In this document: piece after piece, positions 28,263 through 37,923 of the stretch
Position numbering within the stretch: position 1 is the stretch's first letter
Layout: each line of letters starts with the position of its first letter
DNA from: Methylobacterium sp. Leaf104
GTDB taxonomy: Bacteria; Pseudomonadota; Alphaproteobacteria; Rhizobiales; Beijerinckiaceae
Direction: 5' to 3'
DNA: 64,000 bases
NCBI RefSeq assembly: GCF_001422885.1
Contig: NZ_LMMZ01000005.1
Location: forward strand, 62,001 to 126,000
Made by a program: the position numbers and the translations under genes
Notes under the pieces: generated by a model
Databases searched by the model: none
What the model was told of the DNA's origin: nothing
What the model saw: only the letters and a program-made list of their open reading frames with translations

Positions 28263-29024
28263 ATGGCCAGCACGGCGGAGAAGCGGAGCGCCTTTCGCGG
28301 TCTTCACGACAGCGGCTTCTTCCTCTTGCCCAACGCCTGGGATGCCGGCAGCGCGGTTCGGCTCGCCACGCTCGGCTTCAAGGCCATCGCCTCGACGAGC
28401 GCGGGGGCGGCCTGGGCCGCCGGCAAGCAGGATGGGGAACTCGGCCTGGAGGCCACCCTCGACCACCTCAGACTGCTTGTCGCCAGCACCCACCTGCCGG
28501 TCAACGCGGATTTCGAGAACGGCTTCGCCGACCGTCCGGAGGATGTCGCGCGGACCGTCGCCCTGGCCGTCGAGACGGGCGTGGCCGGCCTGTCGATCGA
28601 GGATTGGTCCGGAACCGCGCTGTACGAGACGGATCACGCCGTCGAACGGATCGCCGCCGCACGCAGCGCCATCGACGCCGTCGATCCCACGGTGATGCTC
28701 GTCGGTCGAAACGAGAACTTCCGTGTCCCCGACCTGTCGGTCGGTGCCAGCATCGCGCGCGCCGTCGCCTATGCGCAGGCCGGCGCCGACTGCCTCTTCG
28801 TGCCCTTCATCCTCGATCACGGTGCCGTCGCGGAACTCGTCGCGGCCGTCGCCCCGAAGCCGGTCAACGTCGTGGTGCACGAGTACGACGCGGCGATCCG
28901 GGTGTTCGCCGAACTCGGGGTTCGTCGTTGCAGCGTGGGCGGAAGCCTCGCCCGCAGGACCTGGGCGGCCTTCGATGCCGCCGCGCAGAGCTTGCGGCGC
29001 TACGACCCGGGCGACGGATCCTGA
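28263..29024 (+). CDS. Isocitrate lyase/PEP mutase family protein
   Basis: A 253-residue (beta/alpha)8-barrel protein of the isocitrate lyase/phosphoenolpyruvate phosphonomutase superfamily, whose members make or break C-C or C-P bonds next to a carboxylate, using Mg. Characteristic pieces are FFLLPNAWDAGSAVRLATLGFKA at the start, PVNADFENGF (metal-binding region) near residue 80, and GLSIEDWSG. The isocitrate-lyase catalytic KKCGH loop is absent, as in the small oxaloacetate decarboxylase or 2-methylisocitrate lyase-like subfamily. ATG 28263 is preferred over ATG 28251 because GGAG lies 6 nt upstream. No phosphonate gene is nearby, so the reaction is unassigned. Confidence 0.82.
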   Translation: MASTAEKRSAFRGLHDSGFFLLPNAWDAGSAVRLATLGFKAIASTSAGAAWAAGKQDGELGLEATLDHLRLLVASTHLPVNADFENGFADRPEDVARTVALAVETGVAGLSIEDWSGTALYETDHAVERIAAARSAIDAVDPTVMLVGRNENFRVPDLSVGASIARAVAYAQAGADCLFVPFILDHGAVAELVAAVAPKPVNVVVHEYDAAIRVFAELGVRRCSVGGSLARRTWAAFDAAAQSLRRYDPGDGS

Positions 29025-29304
29025 GGGTCGCGACGCGACGGTCCAACGGCCTGTCCACCCCATCGCGGAACAGGTGGCGGCGTCGTGAACGCCGGCCGGT
29101 CCTCGGTGGTTATCCGTGAGCCATGCCTGGATCGGGCAGGCGCAGGGACGTCCGACCCGACGAGGATGTCCGCGCATCTCGCTCCGCCGGCAGGCTCGCC
29201 GAGCCGGCATCGCATCACTCGCGCCGGGATGCTCTGGCTCCCGACAACGATTTCCGGTTACAGGCTCGGCAGCCCCGCCTCGAGTCGCAACGGGTTGGTT
29301 CCAG

Positions 29305-29697
29305 ATGCTCACCGACACCCTGACGGAAGCGAGCCTTCGAACCTTCCTGGCCGCCTTCTATGCCAAGGTGCGGCGCGATCCCCTGATCGGGCCGGTCTTT
29401 GCCCGCGCCATCCCGGATGGGGACTGGCCCCGCCACCTCGCGGTGATCCAGGATTTCTGGTCCTCGCTGCTGCTGCGATCCGGCCGCTACAAGGGCAATC
29501 CGTTCGGCAAGCACCAGGGGCTCGGTGCGTTGACCCCCGCCCACTTTGCCCGTTGGCTGGCTCTCTTCGAGGAGACGGCCCGGCAGATGTATCCCGCCGA
29601 CGTGGCGGCGCTTCTCACCGAGCGCGCGAACCGGATCGGCGACAGCCTGCAGGCGGGCCTGTTCTTCAGACCGGAATCCCTGCAGCGAGACCGCTGA
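29305..29697 (+). CDS. Group III truncated haemoglobin
   Basis: A 130-residue 2-over-2 globin. It has the group III pattern: FYAKVRRDPLIGPVFARAI in the B-C-E region, DWPRHLAVIQDFWSSLLLRSGRYKGNPFGKHQGL carrying the distal pocket Trp, and the proximal histidine in LTPAHFARWLALF. Such proteins bind O2, NO or H2S-type ligands in the cytoplasm; the role here is unknown. Start ATG 29305; upstream frames extend only by composition. The 280 bp upstream carry no other gene. Confidence 0.85.
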   Translation: MLTDTLTEASLRTFLAAFYAKVRRDPLIGPVFARAIPDGDWPRHLAVIQDFWSSLLLRSGRYKGNPFGKHQGLGALTPAHFARWLALFEETARQMYPADVAALLTERANRIGDSLQAGLFFRPESLQRDR

Positions 29698-29729
29698 GAT
29701 CCCGTGCGTCGCCCGCCCGTGGCGCGACG

Positions 29730-29739
29730 CCCCCCCCCC
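29730..29739. repeat. C10 homopolymer
   Basis: Ten consecutive C residues lie in the intergenic space after the haemoglobin gene and before the methyltransferase gene. This is a slippage-prone tract outside any coding region. Confidence 0.8.
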
Positions 29740-29880
29740 GACACGCGACTCGTCCCTTCCGTGGACAAGGATCGATCGCCCCGCAGCACCGTTGGACCTC
29801 GCCACGATGGGCTCCGGCCGGATCGCGCTCCGTGATCCGGCCTCGGCCAGCGTGTCGGCGACAGGCAGCGCGAGAATTCG

Positions 29881-30498
29881 ATGACACCGGTGACAGATTT
29901 TCCGCCCGAGGCGTTCGCCAAGGACGATCCGAGCCCCGATCCGCAGTTCTACCGGCAACCGCGCTTCGTCACGCATATCGACGACGACGCCATCGCCGCG
30001 GTCACGCGCCTCTACCGGGAGGTCGTTCCGGCCGGAGGAACGGTTCTCGACCTGATGTCCAGCTGCGTCAGCCACCTGCCCGAGGACCTGGCCTTCGCGC
30101 GGGTCATCGGCCACGCGCTGAACGCCTCGGAACTTGCGGCGAACCCCCGCCTCACTGAGCACTTCGTCCAGGATCTGAACGCCGCGCCCCGGCTTCCCCT
30201 GGATAGCGCGAGCGTCGACGCGACGCTGCTGTGCGTCTCGGTCCAGTACCTGCAGAAGCCGATCGCGGTGTTGTCCGAGGTCGCGCGCGTGTCGCGCCCG
30301 GGAGCGCCCGTGGTCATCAGCTTCTCGAACCGATGCTTCCCGACCAAGGCCGTGGCGATCTGGAACGCTCTGGATGGGGCGGGGCGCGCGCGACTGGTCG
30401 AGCGCTATCTGCAGGATGCCGGCTTCGCGCGGACCGCGGTGCACGCACCGATCCCGGAACATGGCCTCGGCGATCCGCTGACGGCGGTGATCGGCTGA
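29881..30498 (+). CDS. SAM-dependent methyltransferase (class I)
   Basis: A 205-residue protein with a Rossmann methyltransferase core. GGTVLDLMSSCVSHLP (about 51-66) is the degenerate SAM-binding motif I, where the usual GxGxG is replaced by DLMSSCxSH. VIGHALNASELAANPRL follows, then LDSASVDATLLCVSVQYLQKP (motif IV) and ARVSRPGAPVVISFSNRCF (motif V/VI). The variant motif I is shared with a group of small bacterial and plant methyltransferases. Acceptor unknown. No operon partner is evident. Confidence 0.8.
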   Translation: MTPVTDFPPEAFAKDDPSPDPQFYRQPRFVTHIDDDAIAAVTRLYREVVPAGGTVLDLMSSCVSHLPEDLAFARVIGHALNASELAANPRLTEHFVQDLNAAPRLPLDSASVDATLLCVSVQYLQKPIAVLSEVARVSRPGAPVVISFSNRCFPTKAVAIWNALDGAGRARLVERYLQDAGFARTAVHAPIPEHGLGDPLTAVIG

Positions 30499-30682
30499 AC
30501 GTCAGGCGCGTGAGACCCGTTTCCCGCCGCCGCGGTTGAGCGAGCCGGGCGACACGCGCATGGCACGGGGACGGCTCCAACGGCTCGGGCCAACCGGATC
30601 CGGTGGCCGGCGAGCGGCGGGACCCTGCCGGGGTCCCGCGCGACGCTTCAACGCAATCGGCGCTTCGAGGAAAGGAACGGGG

Positions 30683-31984
30683 ATGCGAGGACCGGCACGG
30701 AGACTCGGGGCAGGGGCATTCGGGATCGGATCGTTTCGTGACGTCCTCCCCGTGGTGGCCATCCTGGTCGGGTGCGCGCCGACGCCCGCTCACGCAGTCA
30801 CGCCGGTGACACCGGTGGGCGTCGAGAGCTGCGACGCCTTCCTCGCCGCCTATGCCCAATGCGCCGCCAGCCCCGACGTGCCGGAGGCCGCCCGCCCCGG
30901 CATCCGTCAGGGGATCGGGACGATGCGCGAGAGCTTCCGGGACTCGGTCGCGCGCAACGAAGCCGCGCGGGCGACCGTGGCCTATCAGTGCGCACAGGCC
31001 CACGAGGCCGTCCGCAAGAGCCTGGTCGAGGCCTTCAAGTGCGATTTCCCCGCCGCACCCGCGGCCTCCCAGGCCCTTTTGCAGAGCCCGCCACCGCCGC
31101 CCGCCTCGGCTCGGGCGCCCGCCCGTCCGGCGCCGACGCAATCGCCCGAGTCTCAGAATCTGGCGAAGGCGAACGCCTACACCGAGGCCCAGAACCACCT
31201 CGTCCGGTCGCATCCTCTGACGCAACACCTGGCCGATTACCGGCGTGACAACGAGCGGGTGCTCAGGCTCGGCACGAAGCTCGGCGCCAATGCCTGGTAC
31301 CATTTCGGCATCGTGGATTTCGACGGCGTCATCGAGGAGCTGGAGAAGGCCGTCGCGCTGCCGGGCGCCGTGCCGGAGGTCGATGCCCAGGCCGCCCGGC
31401 TGTTGGCGGCCCTGCGCGAGGTCAATCCGACCCTGAAGGCGCTGACGCGCTACCAGACCACGCGGGCGTTCAAGGAGGACGGCTTCAAGTTCGCGCGCGA
31501 GCAGCACGCGATCCTCGTCCCGCGGGTCGAGGCGGCGGCCAAGGCGATGGACGCCTACGGCACGGCCCTGTTCGAGCGCGAGATCGCCCGGGACGAGCGC
31601 CGCCTGTCGGCCCTGTCGGAGGATGCGCCGGCGCGGAGTCTCGTCGCCACCAGCCTCACGCTGCGCCGCGCGATCCGCCAGTTCGAGGCCCTCGGTCCCA
31701 GGGCGGATGTCGCCCCCTTCCTGGCCGCCCTCGGCGAGGTATCGAACGCCAATCGCCAGCTCGGTACGACCTTCGACGGCATGAGCCCGAAGGCGAACGC
31801 ATCCTGCACCGGCTACACCGACACGGTCGCGCGCCTGATCGGCCACGGCCGGGATGTCGCTCGGGACATTCGCGCGAAGGGCGATCCGAGCCAGCCGGCG
31901 CAGCGTTTCAACGAGGCCTACAATCGTTCGGTCCGCGACCTGGAATCCTGCCAGAGGAACGAGGACCGGATGCGGCCGAGCTGA
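30683..31984 (+). CDS. DUF3829/YiiG-like lipoprotein
   Basis: A 433-residue exported protein. The start MRGPARRLGAGAFG leads to a hydrophobic stretch ending LVGC (Cys31), a good lipobox. A short Cys-containing helical region follows (EAFLAAYAQC-like, about 45-110), then a Pro/Ala-rich linker (about 120-155). A large helical domain starts at about 160, AKANAYTEAQNHLV, resembling the opening of DUF3829 domains as in E. coli YiiG. ATG 30683 has AGGAAAGGA upstream. Family assignment is from overall pattern and is moderate; biological role unknown. Confidence 0.7.
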   Translation: MRGPARRLGAGAFGIGSFRDVLPVVAILVGCAPTPAHAVTPVTPVGVESCDAFLAAYAQCAASPDVPEAARPGIRQGIGTMRESFRDSVARNEAARATVAYQCAQAHEAVRKSLVEAFKCDFPAAPAASQALLQSPPPPPASARAPARPAPTQSPESQNLAKANAYTEAQNHLVRSHPLTQHLADYRRDNERVLRLGTKLGANAWYHFGIVDFDGVIEELEKAVALPGAVPEVDAQAARLLAALREVNPTLKALTRYQTTRAFKEDGFKFAREQHAILVPRVEAAAKAMDAYGTALFEREIARDERRLSALSEDAPARSLVATSLTLRRAIRQFEALGPRADVAPFLAALGEVSNANRQLGTTFDGMSPKANASCTGYTDTVARLIGHGRDVARDIRAKGDPSQPAQRFNEAYNRSVRDLESCQRNEDRMRPS

Positions 31985-32015
31985 GGGTCTTCGCGGGACC
32001 TCGGAAAGTCCCCGT

Positions 32016-32074
32016 CCGGCCGGTCACCCGCTCCTTCGGCTTCGGAGCGCCGACGGCCCTGCGCGACCGGCCGG
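32016..32074. terminator. Nested hairpins between convergent genes
   Basis: Outer arms CCGGCCGGTC (32016-32025) and GACCGGCCGG (32065-32074) pair perfectly and enclose an inner stem CGCTCC/GGAGCG (32029-32034 with 32044-32049). It lies between the convergent lipoprotein gene and the RND permease gene, so it likely terminates both transcripts. Confidence 0.6.
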
Positions 32075-32091
32075 CGTCCCGCGCCCGCGCC

Positions 32092-35000
32092 TCATGCGGG
32101 TGCCTTTTCCCCGTGGCGATCCGCCGAAGGCGGCGGTGCCTCGGCGCCGGCGGAGGGCGCGCGCCGCCGGAAGGCGGAGGCGATCAGCACGTAGAAGAGC
32201 GGGGTGACGAACACCGCCAGCACCGTCGCGCTGATCATGCCGCCGAGCACGCCGGTGCCGATGGCCCGCTGGCTGTTCATGCTGGCCCCCGTGGCGATGG
32301 CGAGCGGCACCACGCCGAGGATGAACGCGAAGGAAGTCATCACGATCAGCCGGAAGCGGAGCGCGCAGGCCTCCAGGGCGGCCTCGTGCAGGGGCCGCCC
32401 CTGCGCCACGCGGTCCTTGGCGACCTCGATGATCAGGATGGCGTTCTTGGCCGTCAGGCCGATCACCGTGATCAGGCCGACCTTGAAGTAGACGTCGTTG
32501 GGCATGTCGCGCATCAGCATGGCGAAGACCGCGCCGACGATCCCGGTCGGCACCACCAGCAGGACGGCGAGCGGGATCGACCAGCTCTCGTAGAGGGCGG
32601 CCAGGCACAGGAACACGCAGACCAGCGACAGGGCGAGCAGGTAGATCGCCTGGGAGCCCGAGAGCTTTTCCTGGAGGGATTGCCCGGTCCAGGCGAAGTC
32701 GAAACCGGCGGGCAATTGCCCGGCGAGGCGCTCCATCTCCGCCATCGCGTCGCCGCTGGCGAAGCCCGGCGCCGCCGTGCCGCCAAACTTGATGCTGGGA
32801 TAGCCGTTGAAGCCGACCACCTGGGCCGGCCCCATCGTCCAGTCGAGGCGCGAGAAGGATTGCAGGGGCACCATCTGGCCCCTGGCGTTGCGGACGTGGA
32901 GGTCGAGCAGGTCCTCGGCCTTCATCCGCCGGCCGGCCTCGGCCTGGACGATCACCCGCTGCATGCGCGCCTGGTTCGGGAAGTCGTTGACATAGGCCGA
33001 GCCGAGGCTCGTCGAGAGGGTGTCGTTGATGTCCGCGAAGGTGACGCCCAGCGCGTTCGCCTTCTCGCGGTCGATCAGGAGCTCCACCTGCGGCGCGGTC
33101 GGCAGGCCCTCCACGTAGACGCCCTGCAGGATCGGGCTCTTCGTGGCGGCGGCCAGCAGCTGGTCGCGCGCGGCGGCCAGGGCGGCGTAGCCCTGCTGGG
33201 CCTTGTCCTGGAGGCGGAAGCTGAAGCCGCTGGAATTGCCCAGGGAATCGATGGCCGGCGGGGCGAGCGACATGGCGACGGCGTCGGGCAGCCCGGCCAG
33301 CATGGCGTTGGCGCGGGCGCTGATCGCGTCGGCGCTGTCCGCCGGCCCGCGCTCCCCCCAGGGCTTGAGGCCGATGAAGTTGAGCGCCGCGTTCTGGCCC
33401 TGGCCCGAGAAGCCGAAGCCGAGGAGGAAGGTCTGGTTGTCGACGCCGGGCTCCCGGGCGAAATGCGCCTCGATCGCCTGAGCGACGTCGAGCGTGCGCC
33501 CGGTGGCGGATTCCGGCGGGGTCTGCACGTCGACGATGATGTAGCCCTGGTCCTCGACGGGCAGGAAGCTCGACGGCATCCGCGCGTAGCCCCAGCCGAG
33601 CGCCGCGATCAGCCCGGCGTAGACGACGAGTGCCCGCAGCGGCCGGCGCAGGGTCCCGTCCACGCCGGAGCGGTAGGCGCGGGTCCCGGCCGCGAAGGAC
33701 CGGTTGAACCAGCCGAAGACCCCGTGCCCACCGTGGCCGTGGCCCGGCGCGATGGGCTTCAGGAGCGTGGCGCAGAGCGCCGGCGTCAGCGACAGGGCCA
33801 GGAAGGCCGAGAAGGCGATGGAGGTCGCCATGCTGACCGCGAACTGGCGGTAGATCACCCCGACCGAGCCGGGGAAGAACGCCATCGGCACGAACACCGC
33901 GACCAGAACCACGGTGATGCCGACGATGGCGCCGGTGATCTGGCCCATCGCCCGGGCGGTCGCTTCGCGCGGCGCCAGGCCCTCCTCGGCCATGATGCGC
34001 TCGACGTTCTCGACCACCACGATGGCGTCGTCGACGAGGATGCCGATGGCCAGCACCATGCCGAACATGGTCAGCACGTTGATGGAGAAGCCCGCCAGCA
34101 GCAGGGCGCCGCAGGTGCCGAGCAGGGCCACCGGCACCACGATGGTGGGGATCAGGGTGTAGCGGATGTTCTGGAGGAACAGGAACATCACGGCGAAGAC
34201 CAGGGCCATCGCCTCGGCCAGGGTCACCAGCACCTTGCGGATCGAGACCTCGACGAAGGGCGTCGTGTCGTAGGGGATCGTGATCGCCACGTTGGCGGGC
34301 AGCGTCTTCGCCAAGGTCGCGATCCGGGCCCGGACCCCGGTGGCCGCCGCCAGCGCGTTGCCGCCGGGGCTGAGCTGGATGCCGATGCCGGCGGCGGGGC
34401 GCCCGTCGAGGCGGGTCTGCATGGTGTAGGACTGGCCCGCCAGTTCCACCTCGGCGACGTCGCGCAGGCGCACCAGCGAACCGTCCGGGTTGGCGCGCAG
34501 CACGATCGCGCCGAATTCGCGGGCGGAGGTCAGCTGTCCCTTCACCAGGACGTTGGCGGCGATGCGCTGGCCGTCCCGGGCGGGCTGGGCGCCGACGATG
34601 CCCGACGCGATCTGGGCGTTCTGCGCGCCGACCGCGGCCGTGACGTCGGCCGGCGTCAGGCTGAACCCGACGAGCTTGACCGGGTCGATCCAGATGCGCA
34701 GCGCCTTCTCCGACGAGAACAGGGTGGCGCGTCCGACGCCCGGCACCCGCCGCAGCTCGCCGAGGACCCGCCGGGCGGCGATGTCGCCCAGATCCGTCTC
34801 GCTCAGGGAGCCGTCGCGGGAACTCAGGGTGATGAATTGCAGGAAGCTGGTGCTCGCTTCCTCGACGATGACGCCCTGCTGGGTCACGGCGCGGGGCAGG
34901 CGCGCCTCGATGCGCTTGATCCGGTTCTGGACCGCCACCGTCGCCCGCGATGCGTCCGAGCCCGGCGCGAAGGAGGCCATGATCTGGGTCTGGCCCGAAG

Positions 35001-35250
35001 TGTCGCTGGTGGACTCGAAGTACATCAGCCCCGGGATGCCGTTCAGCTCCTCCTCGATGATGCGGGTGACGCCGTCGTAGAGCCGTTCCGGCGGGGCGCC
35101 CGGATAGCTCGCCGTGACCTGGATCGTGACGGGGGCCACGTCCGGGTATTGCGAGACGGGGAGCACGACGAGCGAGATCGCCCCCACCAGCACGATGAAG
35201 AGCGAGATCGCCCAGGCGAAGATCGGGCGGTCGATGAAGAACCGGGTCAT
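32092..35250 (-). CDS. RND efflux permease (HAE1/AcrB type)
   Basis: A 1052-residue inner-membrane proton-driven pump of the hydrophobe/amphiphile efflux family. The start FFIDRPIFAWAISLFIVLVG and the TM4 relay GILVDDAIVVVENVERI with adjacent aspartates are diagnostic; twelve TM segments and two large periplasmic loops fit the length. It forms a tripartite pump with the adaptor encoded 46 bp upstream; no outer-membrane TolC-like gene lies in the window. It is the last gene of the TetR-adaptor-permease operon. Likely substrates are lipophilic drugs or metabolites; specificity cannot be read. Confidence 0.96.
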   Translation of the reverse strand: MTRFFIDRPIFAWAISLFIVLVGAISLVVLPVSQYPDVAPVTIQVTASYPGAPPERLYDGVTRIIEEELNGIPGLMYFESTSDTSGQTQIMASFAPGSDASRATVAVQNRIKRIEARLPRAVTQQGVIVEEASTSFLQFITLSSRDGSLSETDLGDIAARRVLGELRRVPGVGRATLFSSEKALRIWIDPVKLVGFSLTPADVTAAVGAQNAQIASGIVGAQPARDGQRIAANVLVKGQLTSAREFGAIVLRANPDGSLVRLRDVAEVELAGQSYTMQTRLDGRPAAGIGIQLSPGGNALAAATGVRARIATLAKTLPANVAITIPYDTTPFVEVSIRKVLVTLAEAMALVFAVMFLFLQNIRYTLIPTIVVPVALLGTCGALLLAGFSINVLTMFGMVLAIGILVDDAIVVVENVERIMAEEGLAPREATARAMGQITGAIVGITVVLVAVFVPMAFFPGSVGVIYRQFAVSMATSIAFSAFLALSLTPALCATLLKPIAPGHGHGGHGVFGWFNRSFAAGTRAYRSGVDGTLRRPLRALVVYAGLIAALGWGYARMPSSFLPVEDQGYIIVDVQTPPESATGRTLDVAQAIEAHFAREPGVDNQTFLLGFGFSGQGQNAALNFIGLKPWGERGPADSADAISARANAMLAGLPDAVAMSLAPPAIDSLGNSSGFSFRLQDKAQQGYAALAAARDQLLAAATKSPILQGVYVEGLPTAPQVELLIDREKANALGVTFADINDTLSTSLGSAYVNDFPNQARMQRVIVQAEAGRRMKAEDLLDLHVRNARGQMVPLQSFSRLDWTMGPAQVVGFNGYPSIKFGGTAAPGFASGDAMAEMERLAGQLPAGFDFAWTGQSLQEKLSGSQAIYLLALSLVCVFLCLAALYESWSIPLAVLLVVPTGIVGAVFAMLMRDMPNDVYFKVGLITVIGLTAKNAILIIEVAKDRVAQGRPLHEAALEACALRFRLIVMTSFAFILGVVPLAIATGASMNSQRAIGTGVLGGMISATVLAVFVTPLFYVLIASAFRRRAPSAGAEAPPPSADRHGEKAPA

Positions 35251-35296
35251 GGGACTGCGCCTGCGGGAGCGGGGGGAGGGTGGACGGCGCGTTCGG

Positions 35297-36463
35297 TCAG
35301 GGCGCCGGAAGGGCGGCGGCGCGGGCGCCCGCCCAGGGCACCGGCTTGACGGCCATGCCGGGCTGGATCTTCTGGAAGCCCTCGACCACTACGGTCTCGC
35401 CGGCCTTCAGCCCCTCCTCGACGATCCAGCCTGCCTCCGTGAGGGGGCCGGTGCGCAGGGGCCGCAGGGCGGTCCGGCCCTCCGTCACCACGTAGGCCTG
35501 CGCCTCGCCGGCACTGCTGCGCTGGATCGCCTGGGCCGGGACGATGACCGCATCGGCCTTCTGGCCCTGGCCGACGCGCACGCGCACGTAGGTGCCGGGC
35601 AGCAGGGCGGCCTTCGGGTTGGGGAAGGTCGCGCGCAGGGAGACCTGGCCCGTGCCGGGATCGACGCCGACATCCGTGAACAGCAGGCGGCCGGCATCGG
35701 GATAGAGGCCGCCATCGGGTTGCAGGAGCCGGACCTCGGTCGCCGGCCTGTCGCCGGCCGGTCCGGCCAGCGAGTCCGGGTGCGTGGCCGGCGCGTTGAA
35801 GTCGGCGAAGATCGGGTCGATCTGCTGAATGACGGCGAGCCTGGTGGCGTCGGCCGCGCCGACCAGCGCCCCCTCGGTGATCAGCGCACGCCCGATGCGC
35901 CCGGCGATGGGCGCGCGCACGGTGGCGAAGTCGAGATCGATCCGCGCACGGGCGAGCTGCGCCCGGGCGCTGGCGACGTCGGCTTCGGCCTGGCGCAGGC
36001 TGGCCAGGGCGACGTCCTGCTGGGCGGTGCTCGCCGCCTGTCGCTCCACCAGCGTCTCGGTGCGCTCGGACTGGCGCTGGGCCTGCACGCGCGTCGCCTC
36101 GGCCCGGGCGAGGGCCGCCGCCTTGGCGTCGACCTCGGCCCGGTAGATGGCGGGATCGATCCGGAAGAGCACGTCGCCCTTGGCGACGAGGCTGCCCTCC
36201 TCGAAGGCGCGCTCCTGGATGATGCCGGAGACCTGGGCACGGACCTCGGCCACGCGGGTCGAGGCGAGACGCCCGGCGAAGTCGAGCAGGCGCGGAACCG
36301 TGGTGCCCTCCACGGTCACGGTGGAGACGTCCGGCACCGGGGCCTCCGCCCCGGGCTCGGCCGGGCCGTTCGCCGCCGGCTTGCAGCCGAACACCGCGAG
36401 CAGCACGATGCAGGGCGTCACGAGGGGGATGACGGGCCACCGTCGGCGCGCGAGGTCACGCAT
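35297..36463 (-). CDS. RND efflux periplasmic adaptor (membrane fusion protein)
   Basis: A 388-residue adaptor lipoprotein. The signal sequence ends at VFGC (Cys27), so it is tethered to the inner membrane. Barrel-sandwich (lipoyl-like) halves are seen at VRAQVSGIIQERAFEEGSLV and TVRAPIAGRIGRALITEGALV, separated by an alpha hairpin (about 105-170), then beta-barrel and membrane-proximal domains (LLPGTYVRVRV). It links the permease to an outer-membrane channel. The gene lies between TetR (42 bp) and the permease (46 bp). Confidence 0.94.
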   Translation of the reverse strand: MRDLARRRWPVIPLVTPCIVLLAVFGCKPAANGPAEPGAEAPVPDVSTVTVEGTTVPRLLDFAGRLASTRVAEVRAQVSGIIQERAFEEGSLVAKGDVLFRIDPAIYRAEVDAKAAALARAEATRVQAQRQSERTETLVERQAASTAQQDVALASLRQAEADVASARAQLARARIDLDFATVRAPIAGRIGRALITEGALVGAADATRLAVIQQIDPIFADFNAPATHPDSLAGPAGDRPATEVRLLQPDGGLYPDAGRLLFTDVGVDPGTGQVSLRATFPNPKAALLPGTYVRVRVGQGQKADAVIVPAQAIQRSSAGEAQAYVVTEGRTALRPLRTGPLTEAGWIVEEGLKAGETVVVEGFQKIQPGMAVKPVPWAGARAAALPAP

Positions 36464-36505
36464 GGCTGTCCGGGTCCTTGGCTCGAGGAAGGAGTGCGCG
36501 GGCCG

Positions 36506-37066
36506 TCAGGCCCGGCGGGTCATCGCCAGGAGGCGTTCGCGCAGAGCCGGCAGGTCCGGCATCGGTCCGCCATCCTCCCGAAGAAGGGCGGCGAGCCAGG
36601 CCCCGTCGGTGGCGAGCCGCACGATCTCCAGGGTCGGATCGTCGTCGGTGGCGCGGTGGCGCTCGACGAAGCGCGCGAACCACGCCGCCGTGACCCGGCG
36701 CAGACTCGGCTCGGTGAGGGACGAGATGTAGAGGGCGGTCCACTGACTGCTCTGGTTGAGCATCAGGTCGTCCAGGGTGACGGTGACGTAGGCGCGGGTG
36801 AAGCGTCCCCAGGCCTCCGGGTCCCGGGCCATGGCCGCCTCGATGTCGGCGTCGAGCTTCTCGAGCAGCTCGGCGACCACGGCGTCGATCAGGGCCTGCT
36901 TGCTCGCGAAGTGGTGGAACAGCCCGCCCTTGGTGACGCCGGCCGCCTCGCAGACGGCCTGCACGGTGACGGCGGCGAGTCCCTGTTCGAGGGCGAGGGC
37001 GGCGGCGCAATCGAGGAGGCTGCGCCGGACGCGTTCGGGCTGCTTCCTGCGGCGGGCGGCGTCCAT
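36506..37066 (-). CDS. TetR/AcrR family repressor of the RND operon
   Basis: A 186-residue repressor. The N-terminal HTH (about 10-55, LAAVTVQAVCEAAGVTKGGLFHHFASKQAL) is a textbook TetR motif; the rest is the helical ligand-binding and dimerisation domain. It is first in the operon with the adaptor and permease, so it probably senses a pump substrate. Start ATG 37066. Longer in-frame readings reach 37183 but look less protein-like. A palindrome at 37303-37320 is its probable operator, over 230 bp upstream of this start, which implies a long leader. Confidence 0.9.
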   Translation of the reverse strand: MDAARRRKQPERVRRSLLDCAAALALEQGLAAVTVQAVCEAAGVTKGGLFHHFASKQALIDAVVAELLEKLDADIEAAMARDPEAWGRFTRAYVTVTLDDLMLNQSSQWTALYISSLTEPSLRRVTAAWFARFVERHRATDDDPTLEIVRLATDGAWLAALLREDGGPMPDLPALRERLLAMTRRA

Positions 37067-37923
37067 GCTCAGTGTCCCGTCTCGGTCGCGGCGAGGGGCA
37101 TCGCCCTGCGGGCATGCGACATCGGGTCGAATGCGACACGATCGCGAGCGACCATGGCCAGCGTCGGCACCGCCTTCCTGCATCGCCCCGAGGTCTGAAG
37201 CGTGGTCGTGTCGGTGATTTTACGGGGCCGGGCGGCACGCGGCGCCGGGTCGGCGAGGGTCTGGTTCGGCATGATCCCACCGGTGAGTCGTTGCCGCCAT
37301 AAATACCGACTGTTTGGTATCTTTCAAGGGCGAATCGGGATGGCCCAGGCATCGGTGCACGGCATCCCGGCGATGCGTCGGCCGAATGCGCTGGTCGGTG
37401 TTCCGCCACGGGCCGATCACGCTCCGCACCGTCTCGAACGAGGCGAAGAGCGCCTGTTTCCGGTCTTCGTCTTCGCGCTTGCCGTCGATGCTCTCGGGGG
37501 AGCCGGTCGCCCACGGCGATCTCGCCGCCATGTACCGAATCGGCGGGACTGTCTCGGCGACCCCTCGCGCAAAGCCGTCGCGATCGTCTCCGAGCCGTTG
37601 CCTCAGCGACGGGATGCGCCAGGCTCGACCGTCACGGGTTCGGCCCTGGACGAGGTTCGAGGCGCCGACCGGGATTGCGAGGCTGCGGCCGACGCCGTCC
37701 GCCCGGCCCATCGTTCAGCCACGGCCGGCTTCGCGGCCGGCGTTTCCGCGGGATCTCCTCGCGACGCCGGATGCGTCGAACCCGAGCCTTGCCGGCCTGC
37801 CAGCCCGCGGCCTGGAGAAGCCCGGTGACGCGACGGCTGTCGCCGTCGCGTCCAGACGCCGGGGCCGGGGCGTGGATGGCACGGGTCGACGCCTGCCGGT
37901 CGGGTCCGTCCGGTCCGGCCGGT
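37067..37923. other. 857-bp leader/intergenic region
   Basis: No gene could be assigned. It contains the TetR-type palindrome at 37303-37320, a possible leader frame ending just before the TetR start (37272 to 37069, minus), and, on the minus strand between about 37710 and 37330, a frame with GC-rich third positions (including SPESIDGKREDEDRKQALF) that could be an orphan or decayed gene. Neither was accepted as a gene. Confidence 0.45.
37303..37320. promoter_or_regulatory. TetR-type operator candidate
   Basis: ATACC-N8-GGTAT in an AT-rich patch (with flanking A/T runs) resembles AcrR/TtgR-like operators such as ATACCGACxGGTCGGTAT, although the inner bases are not symmetric. Its position upstream of the TetR-RND operon supports autoregulation. 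Confidence 0.5.
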
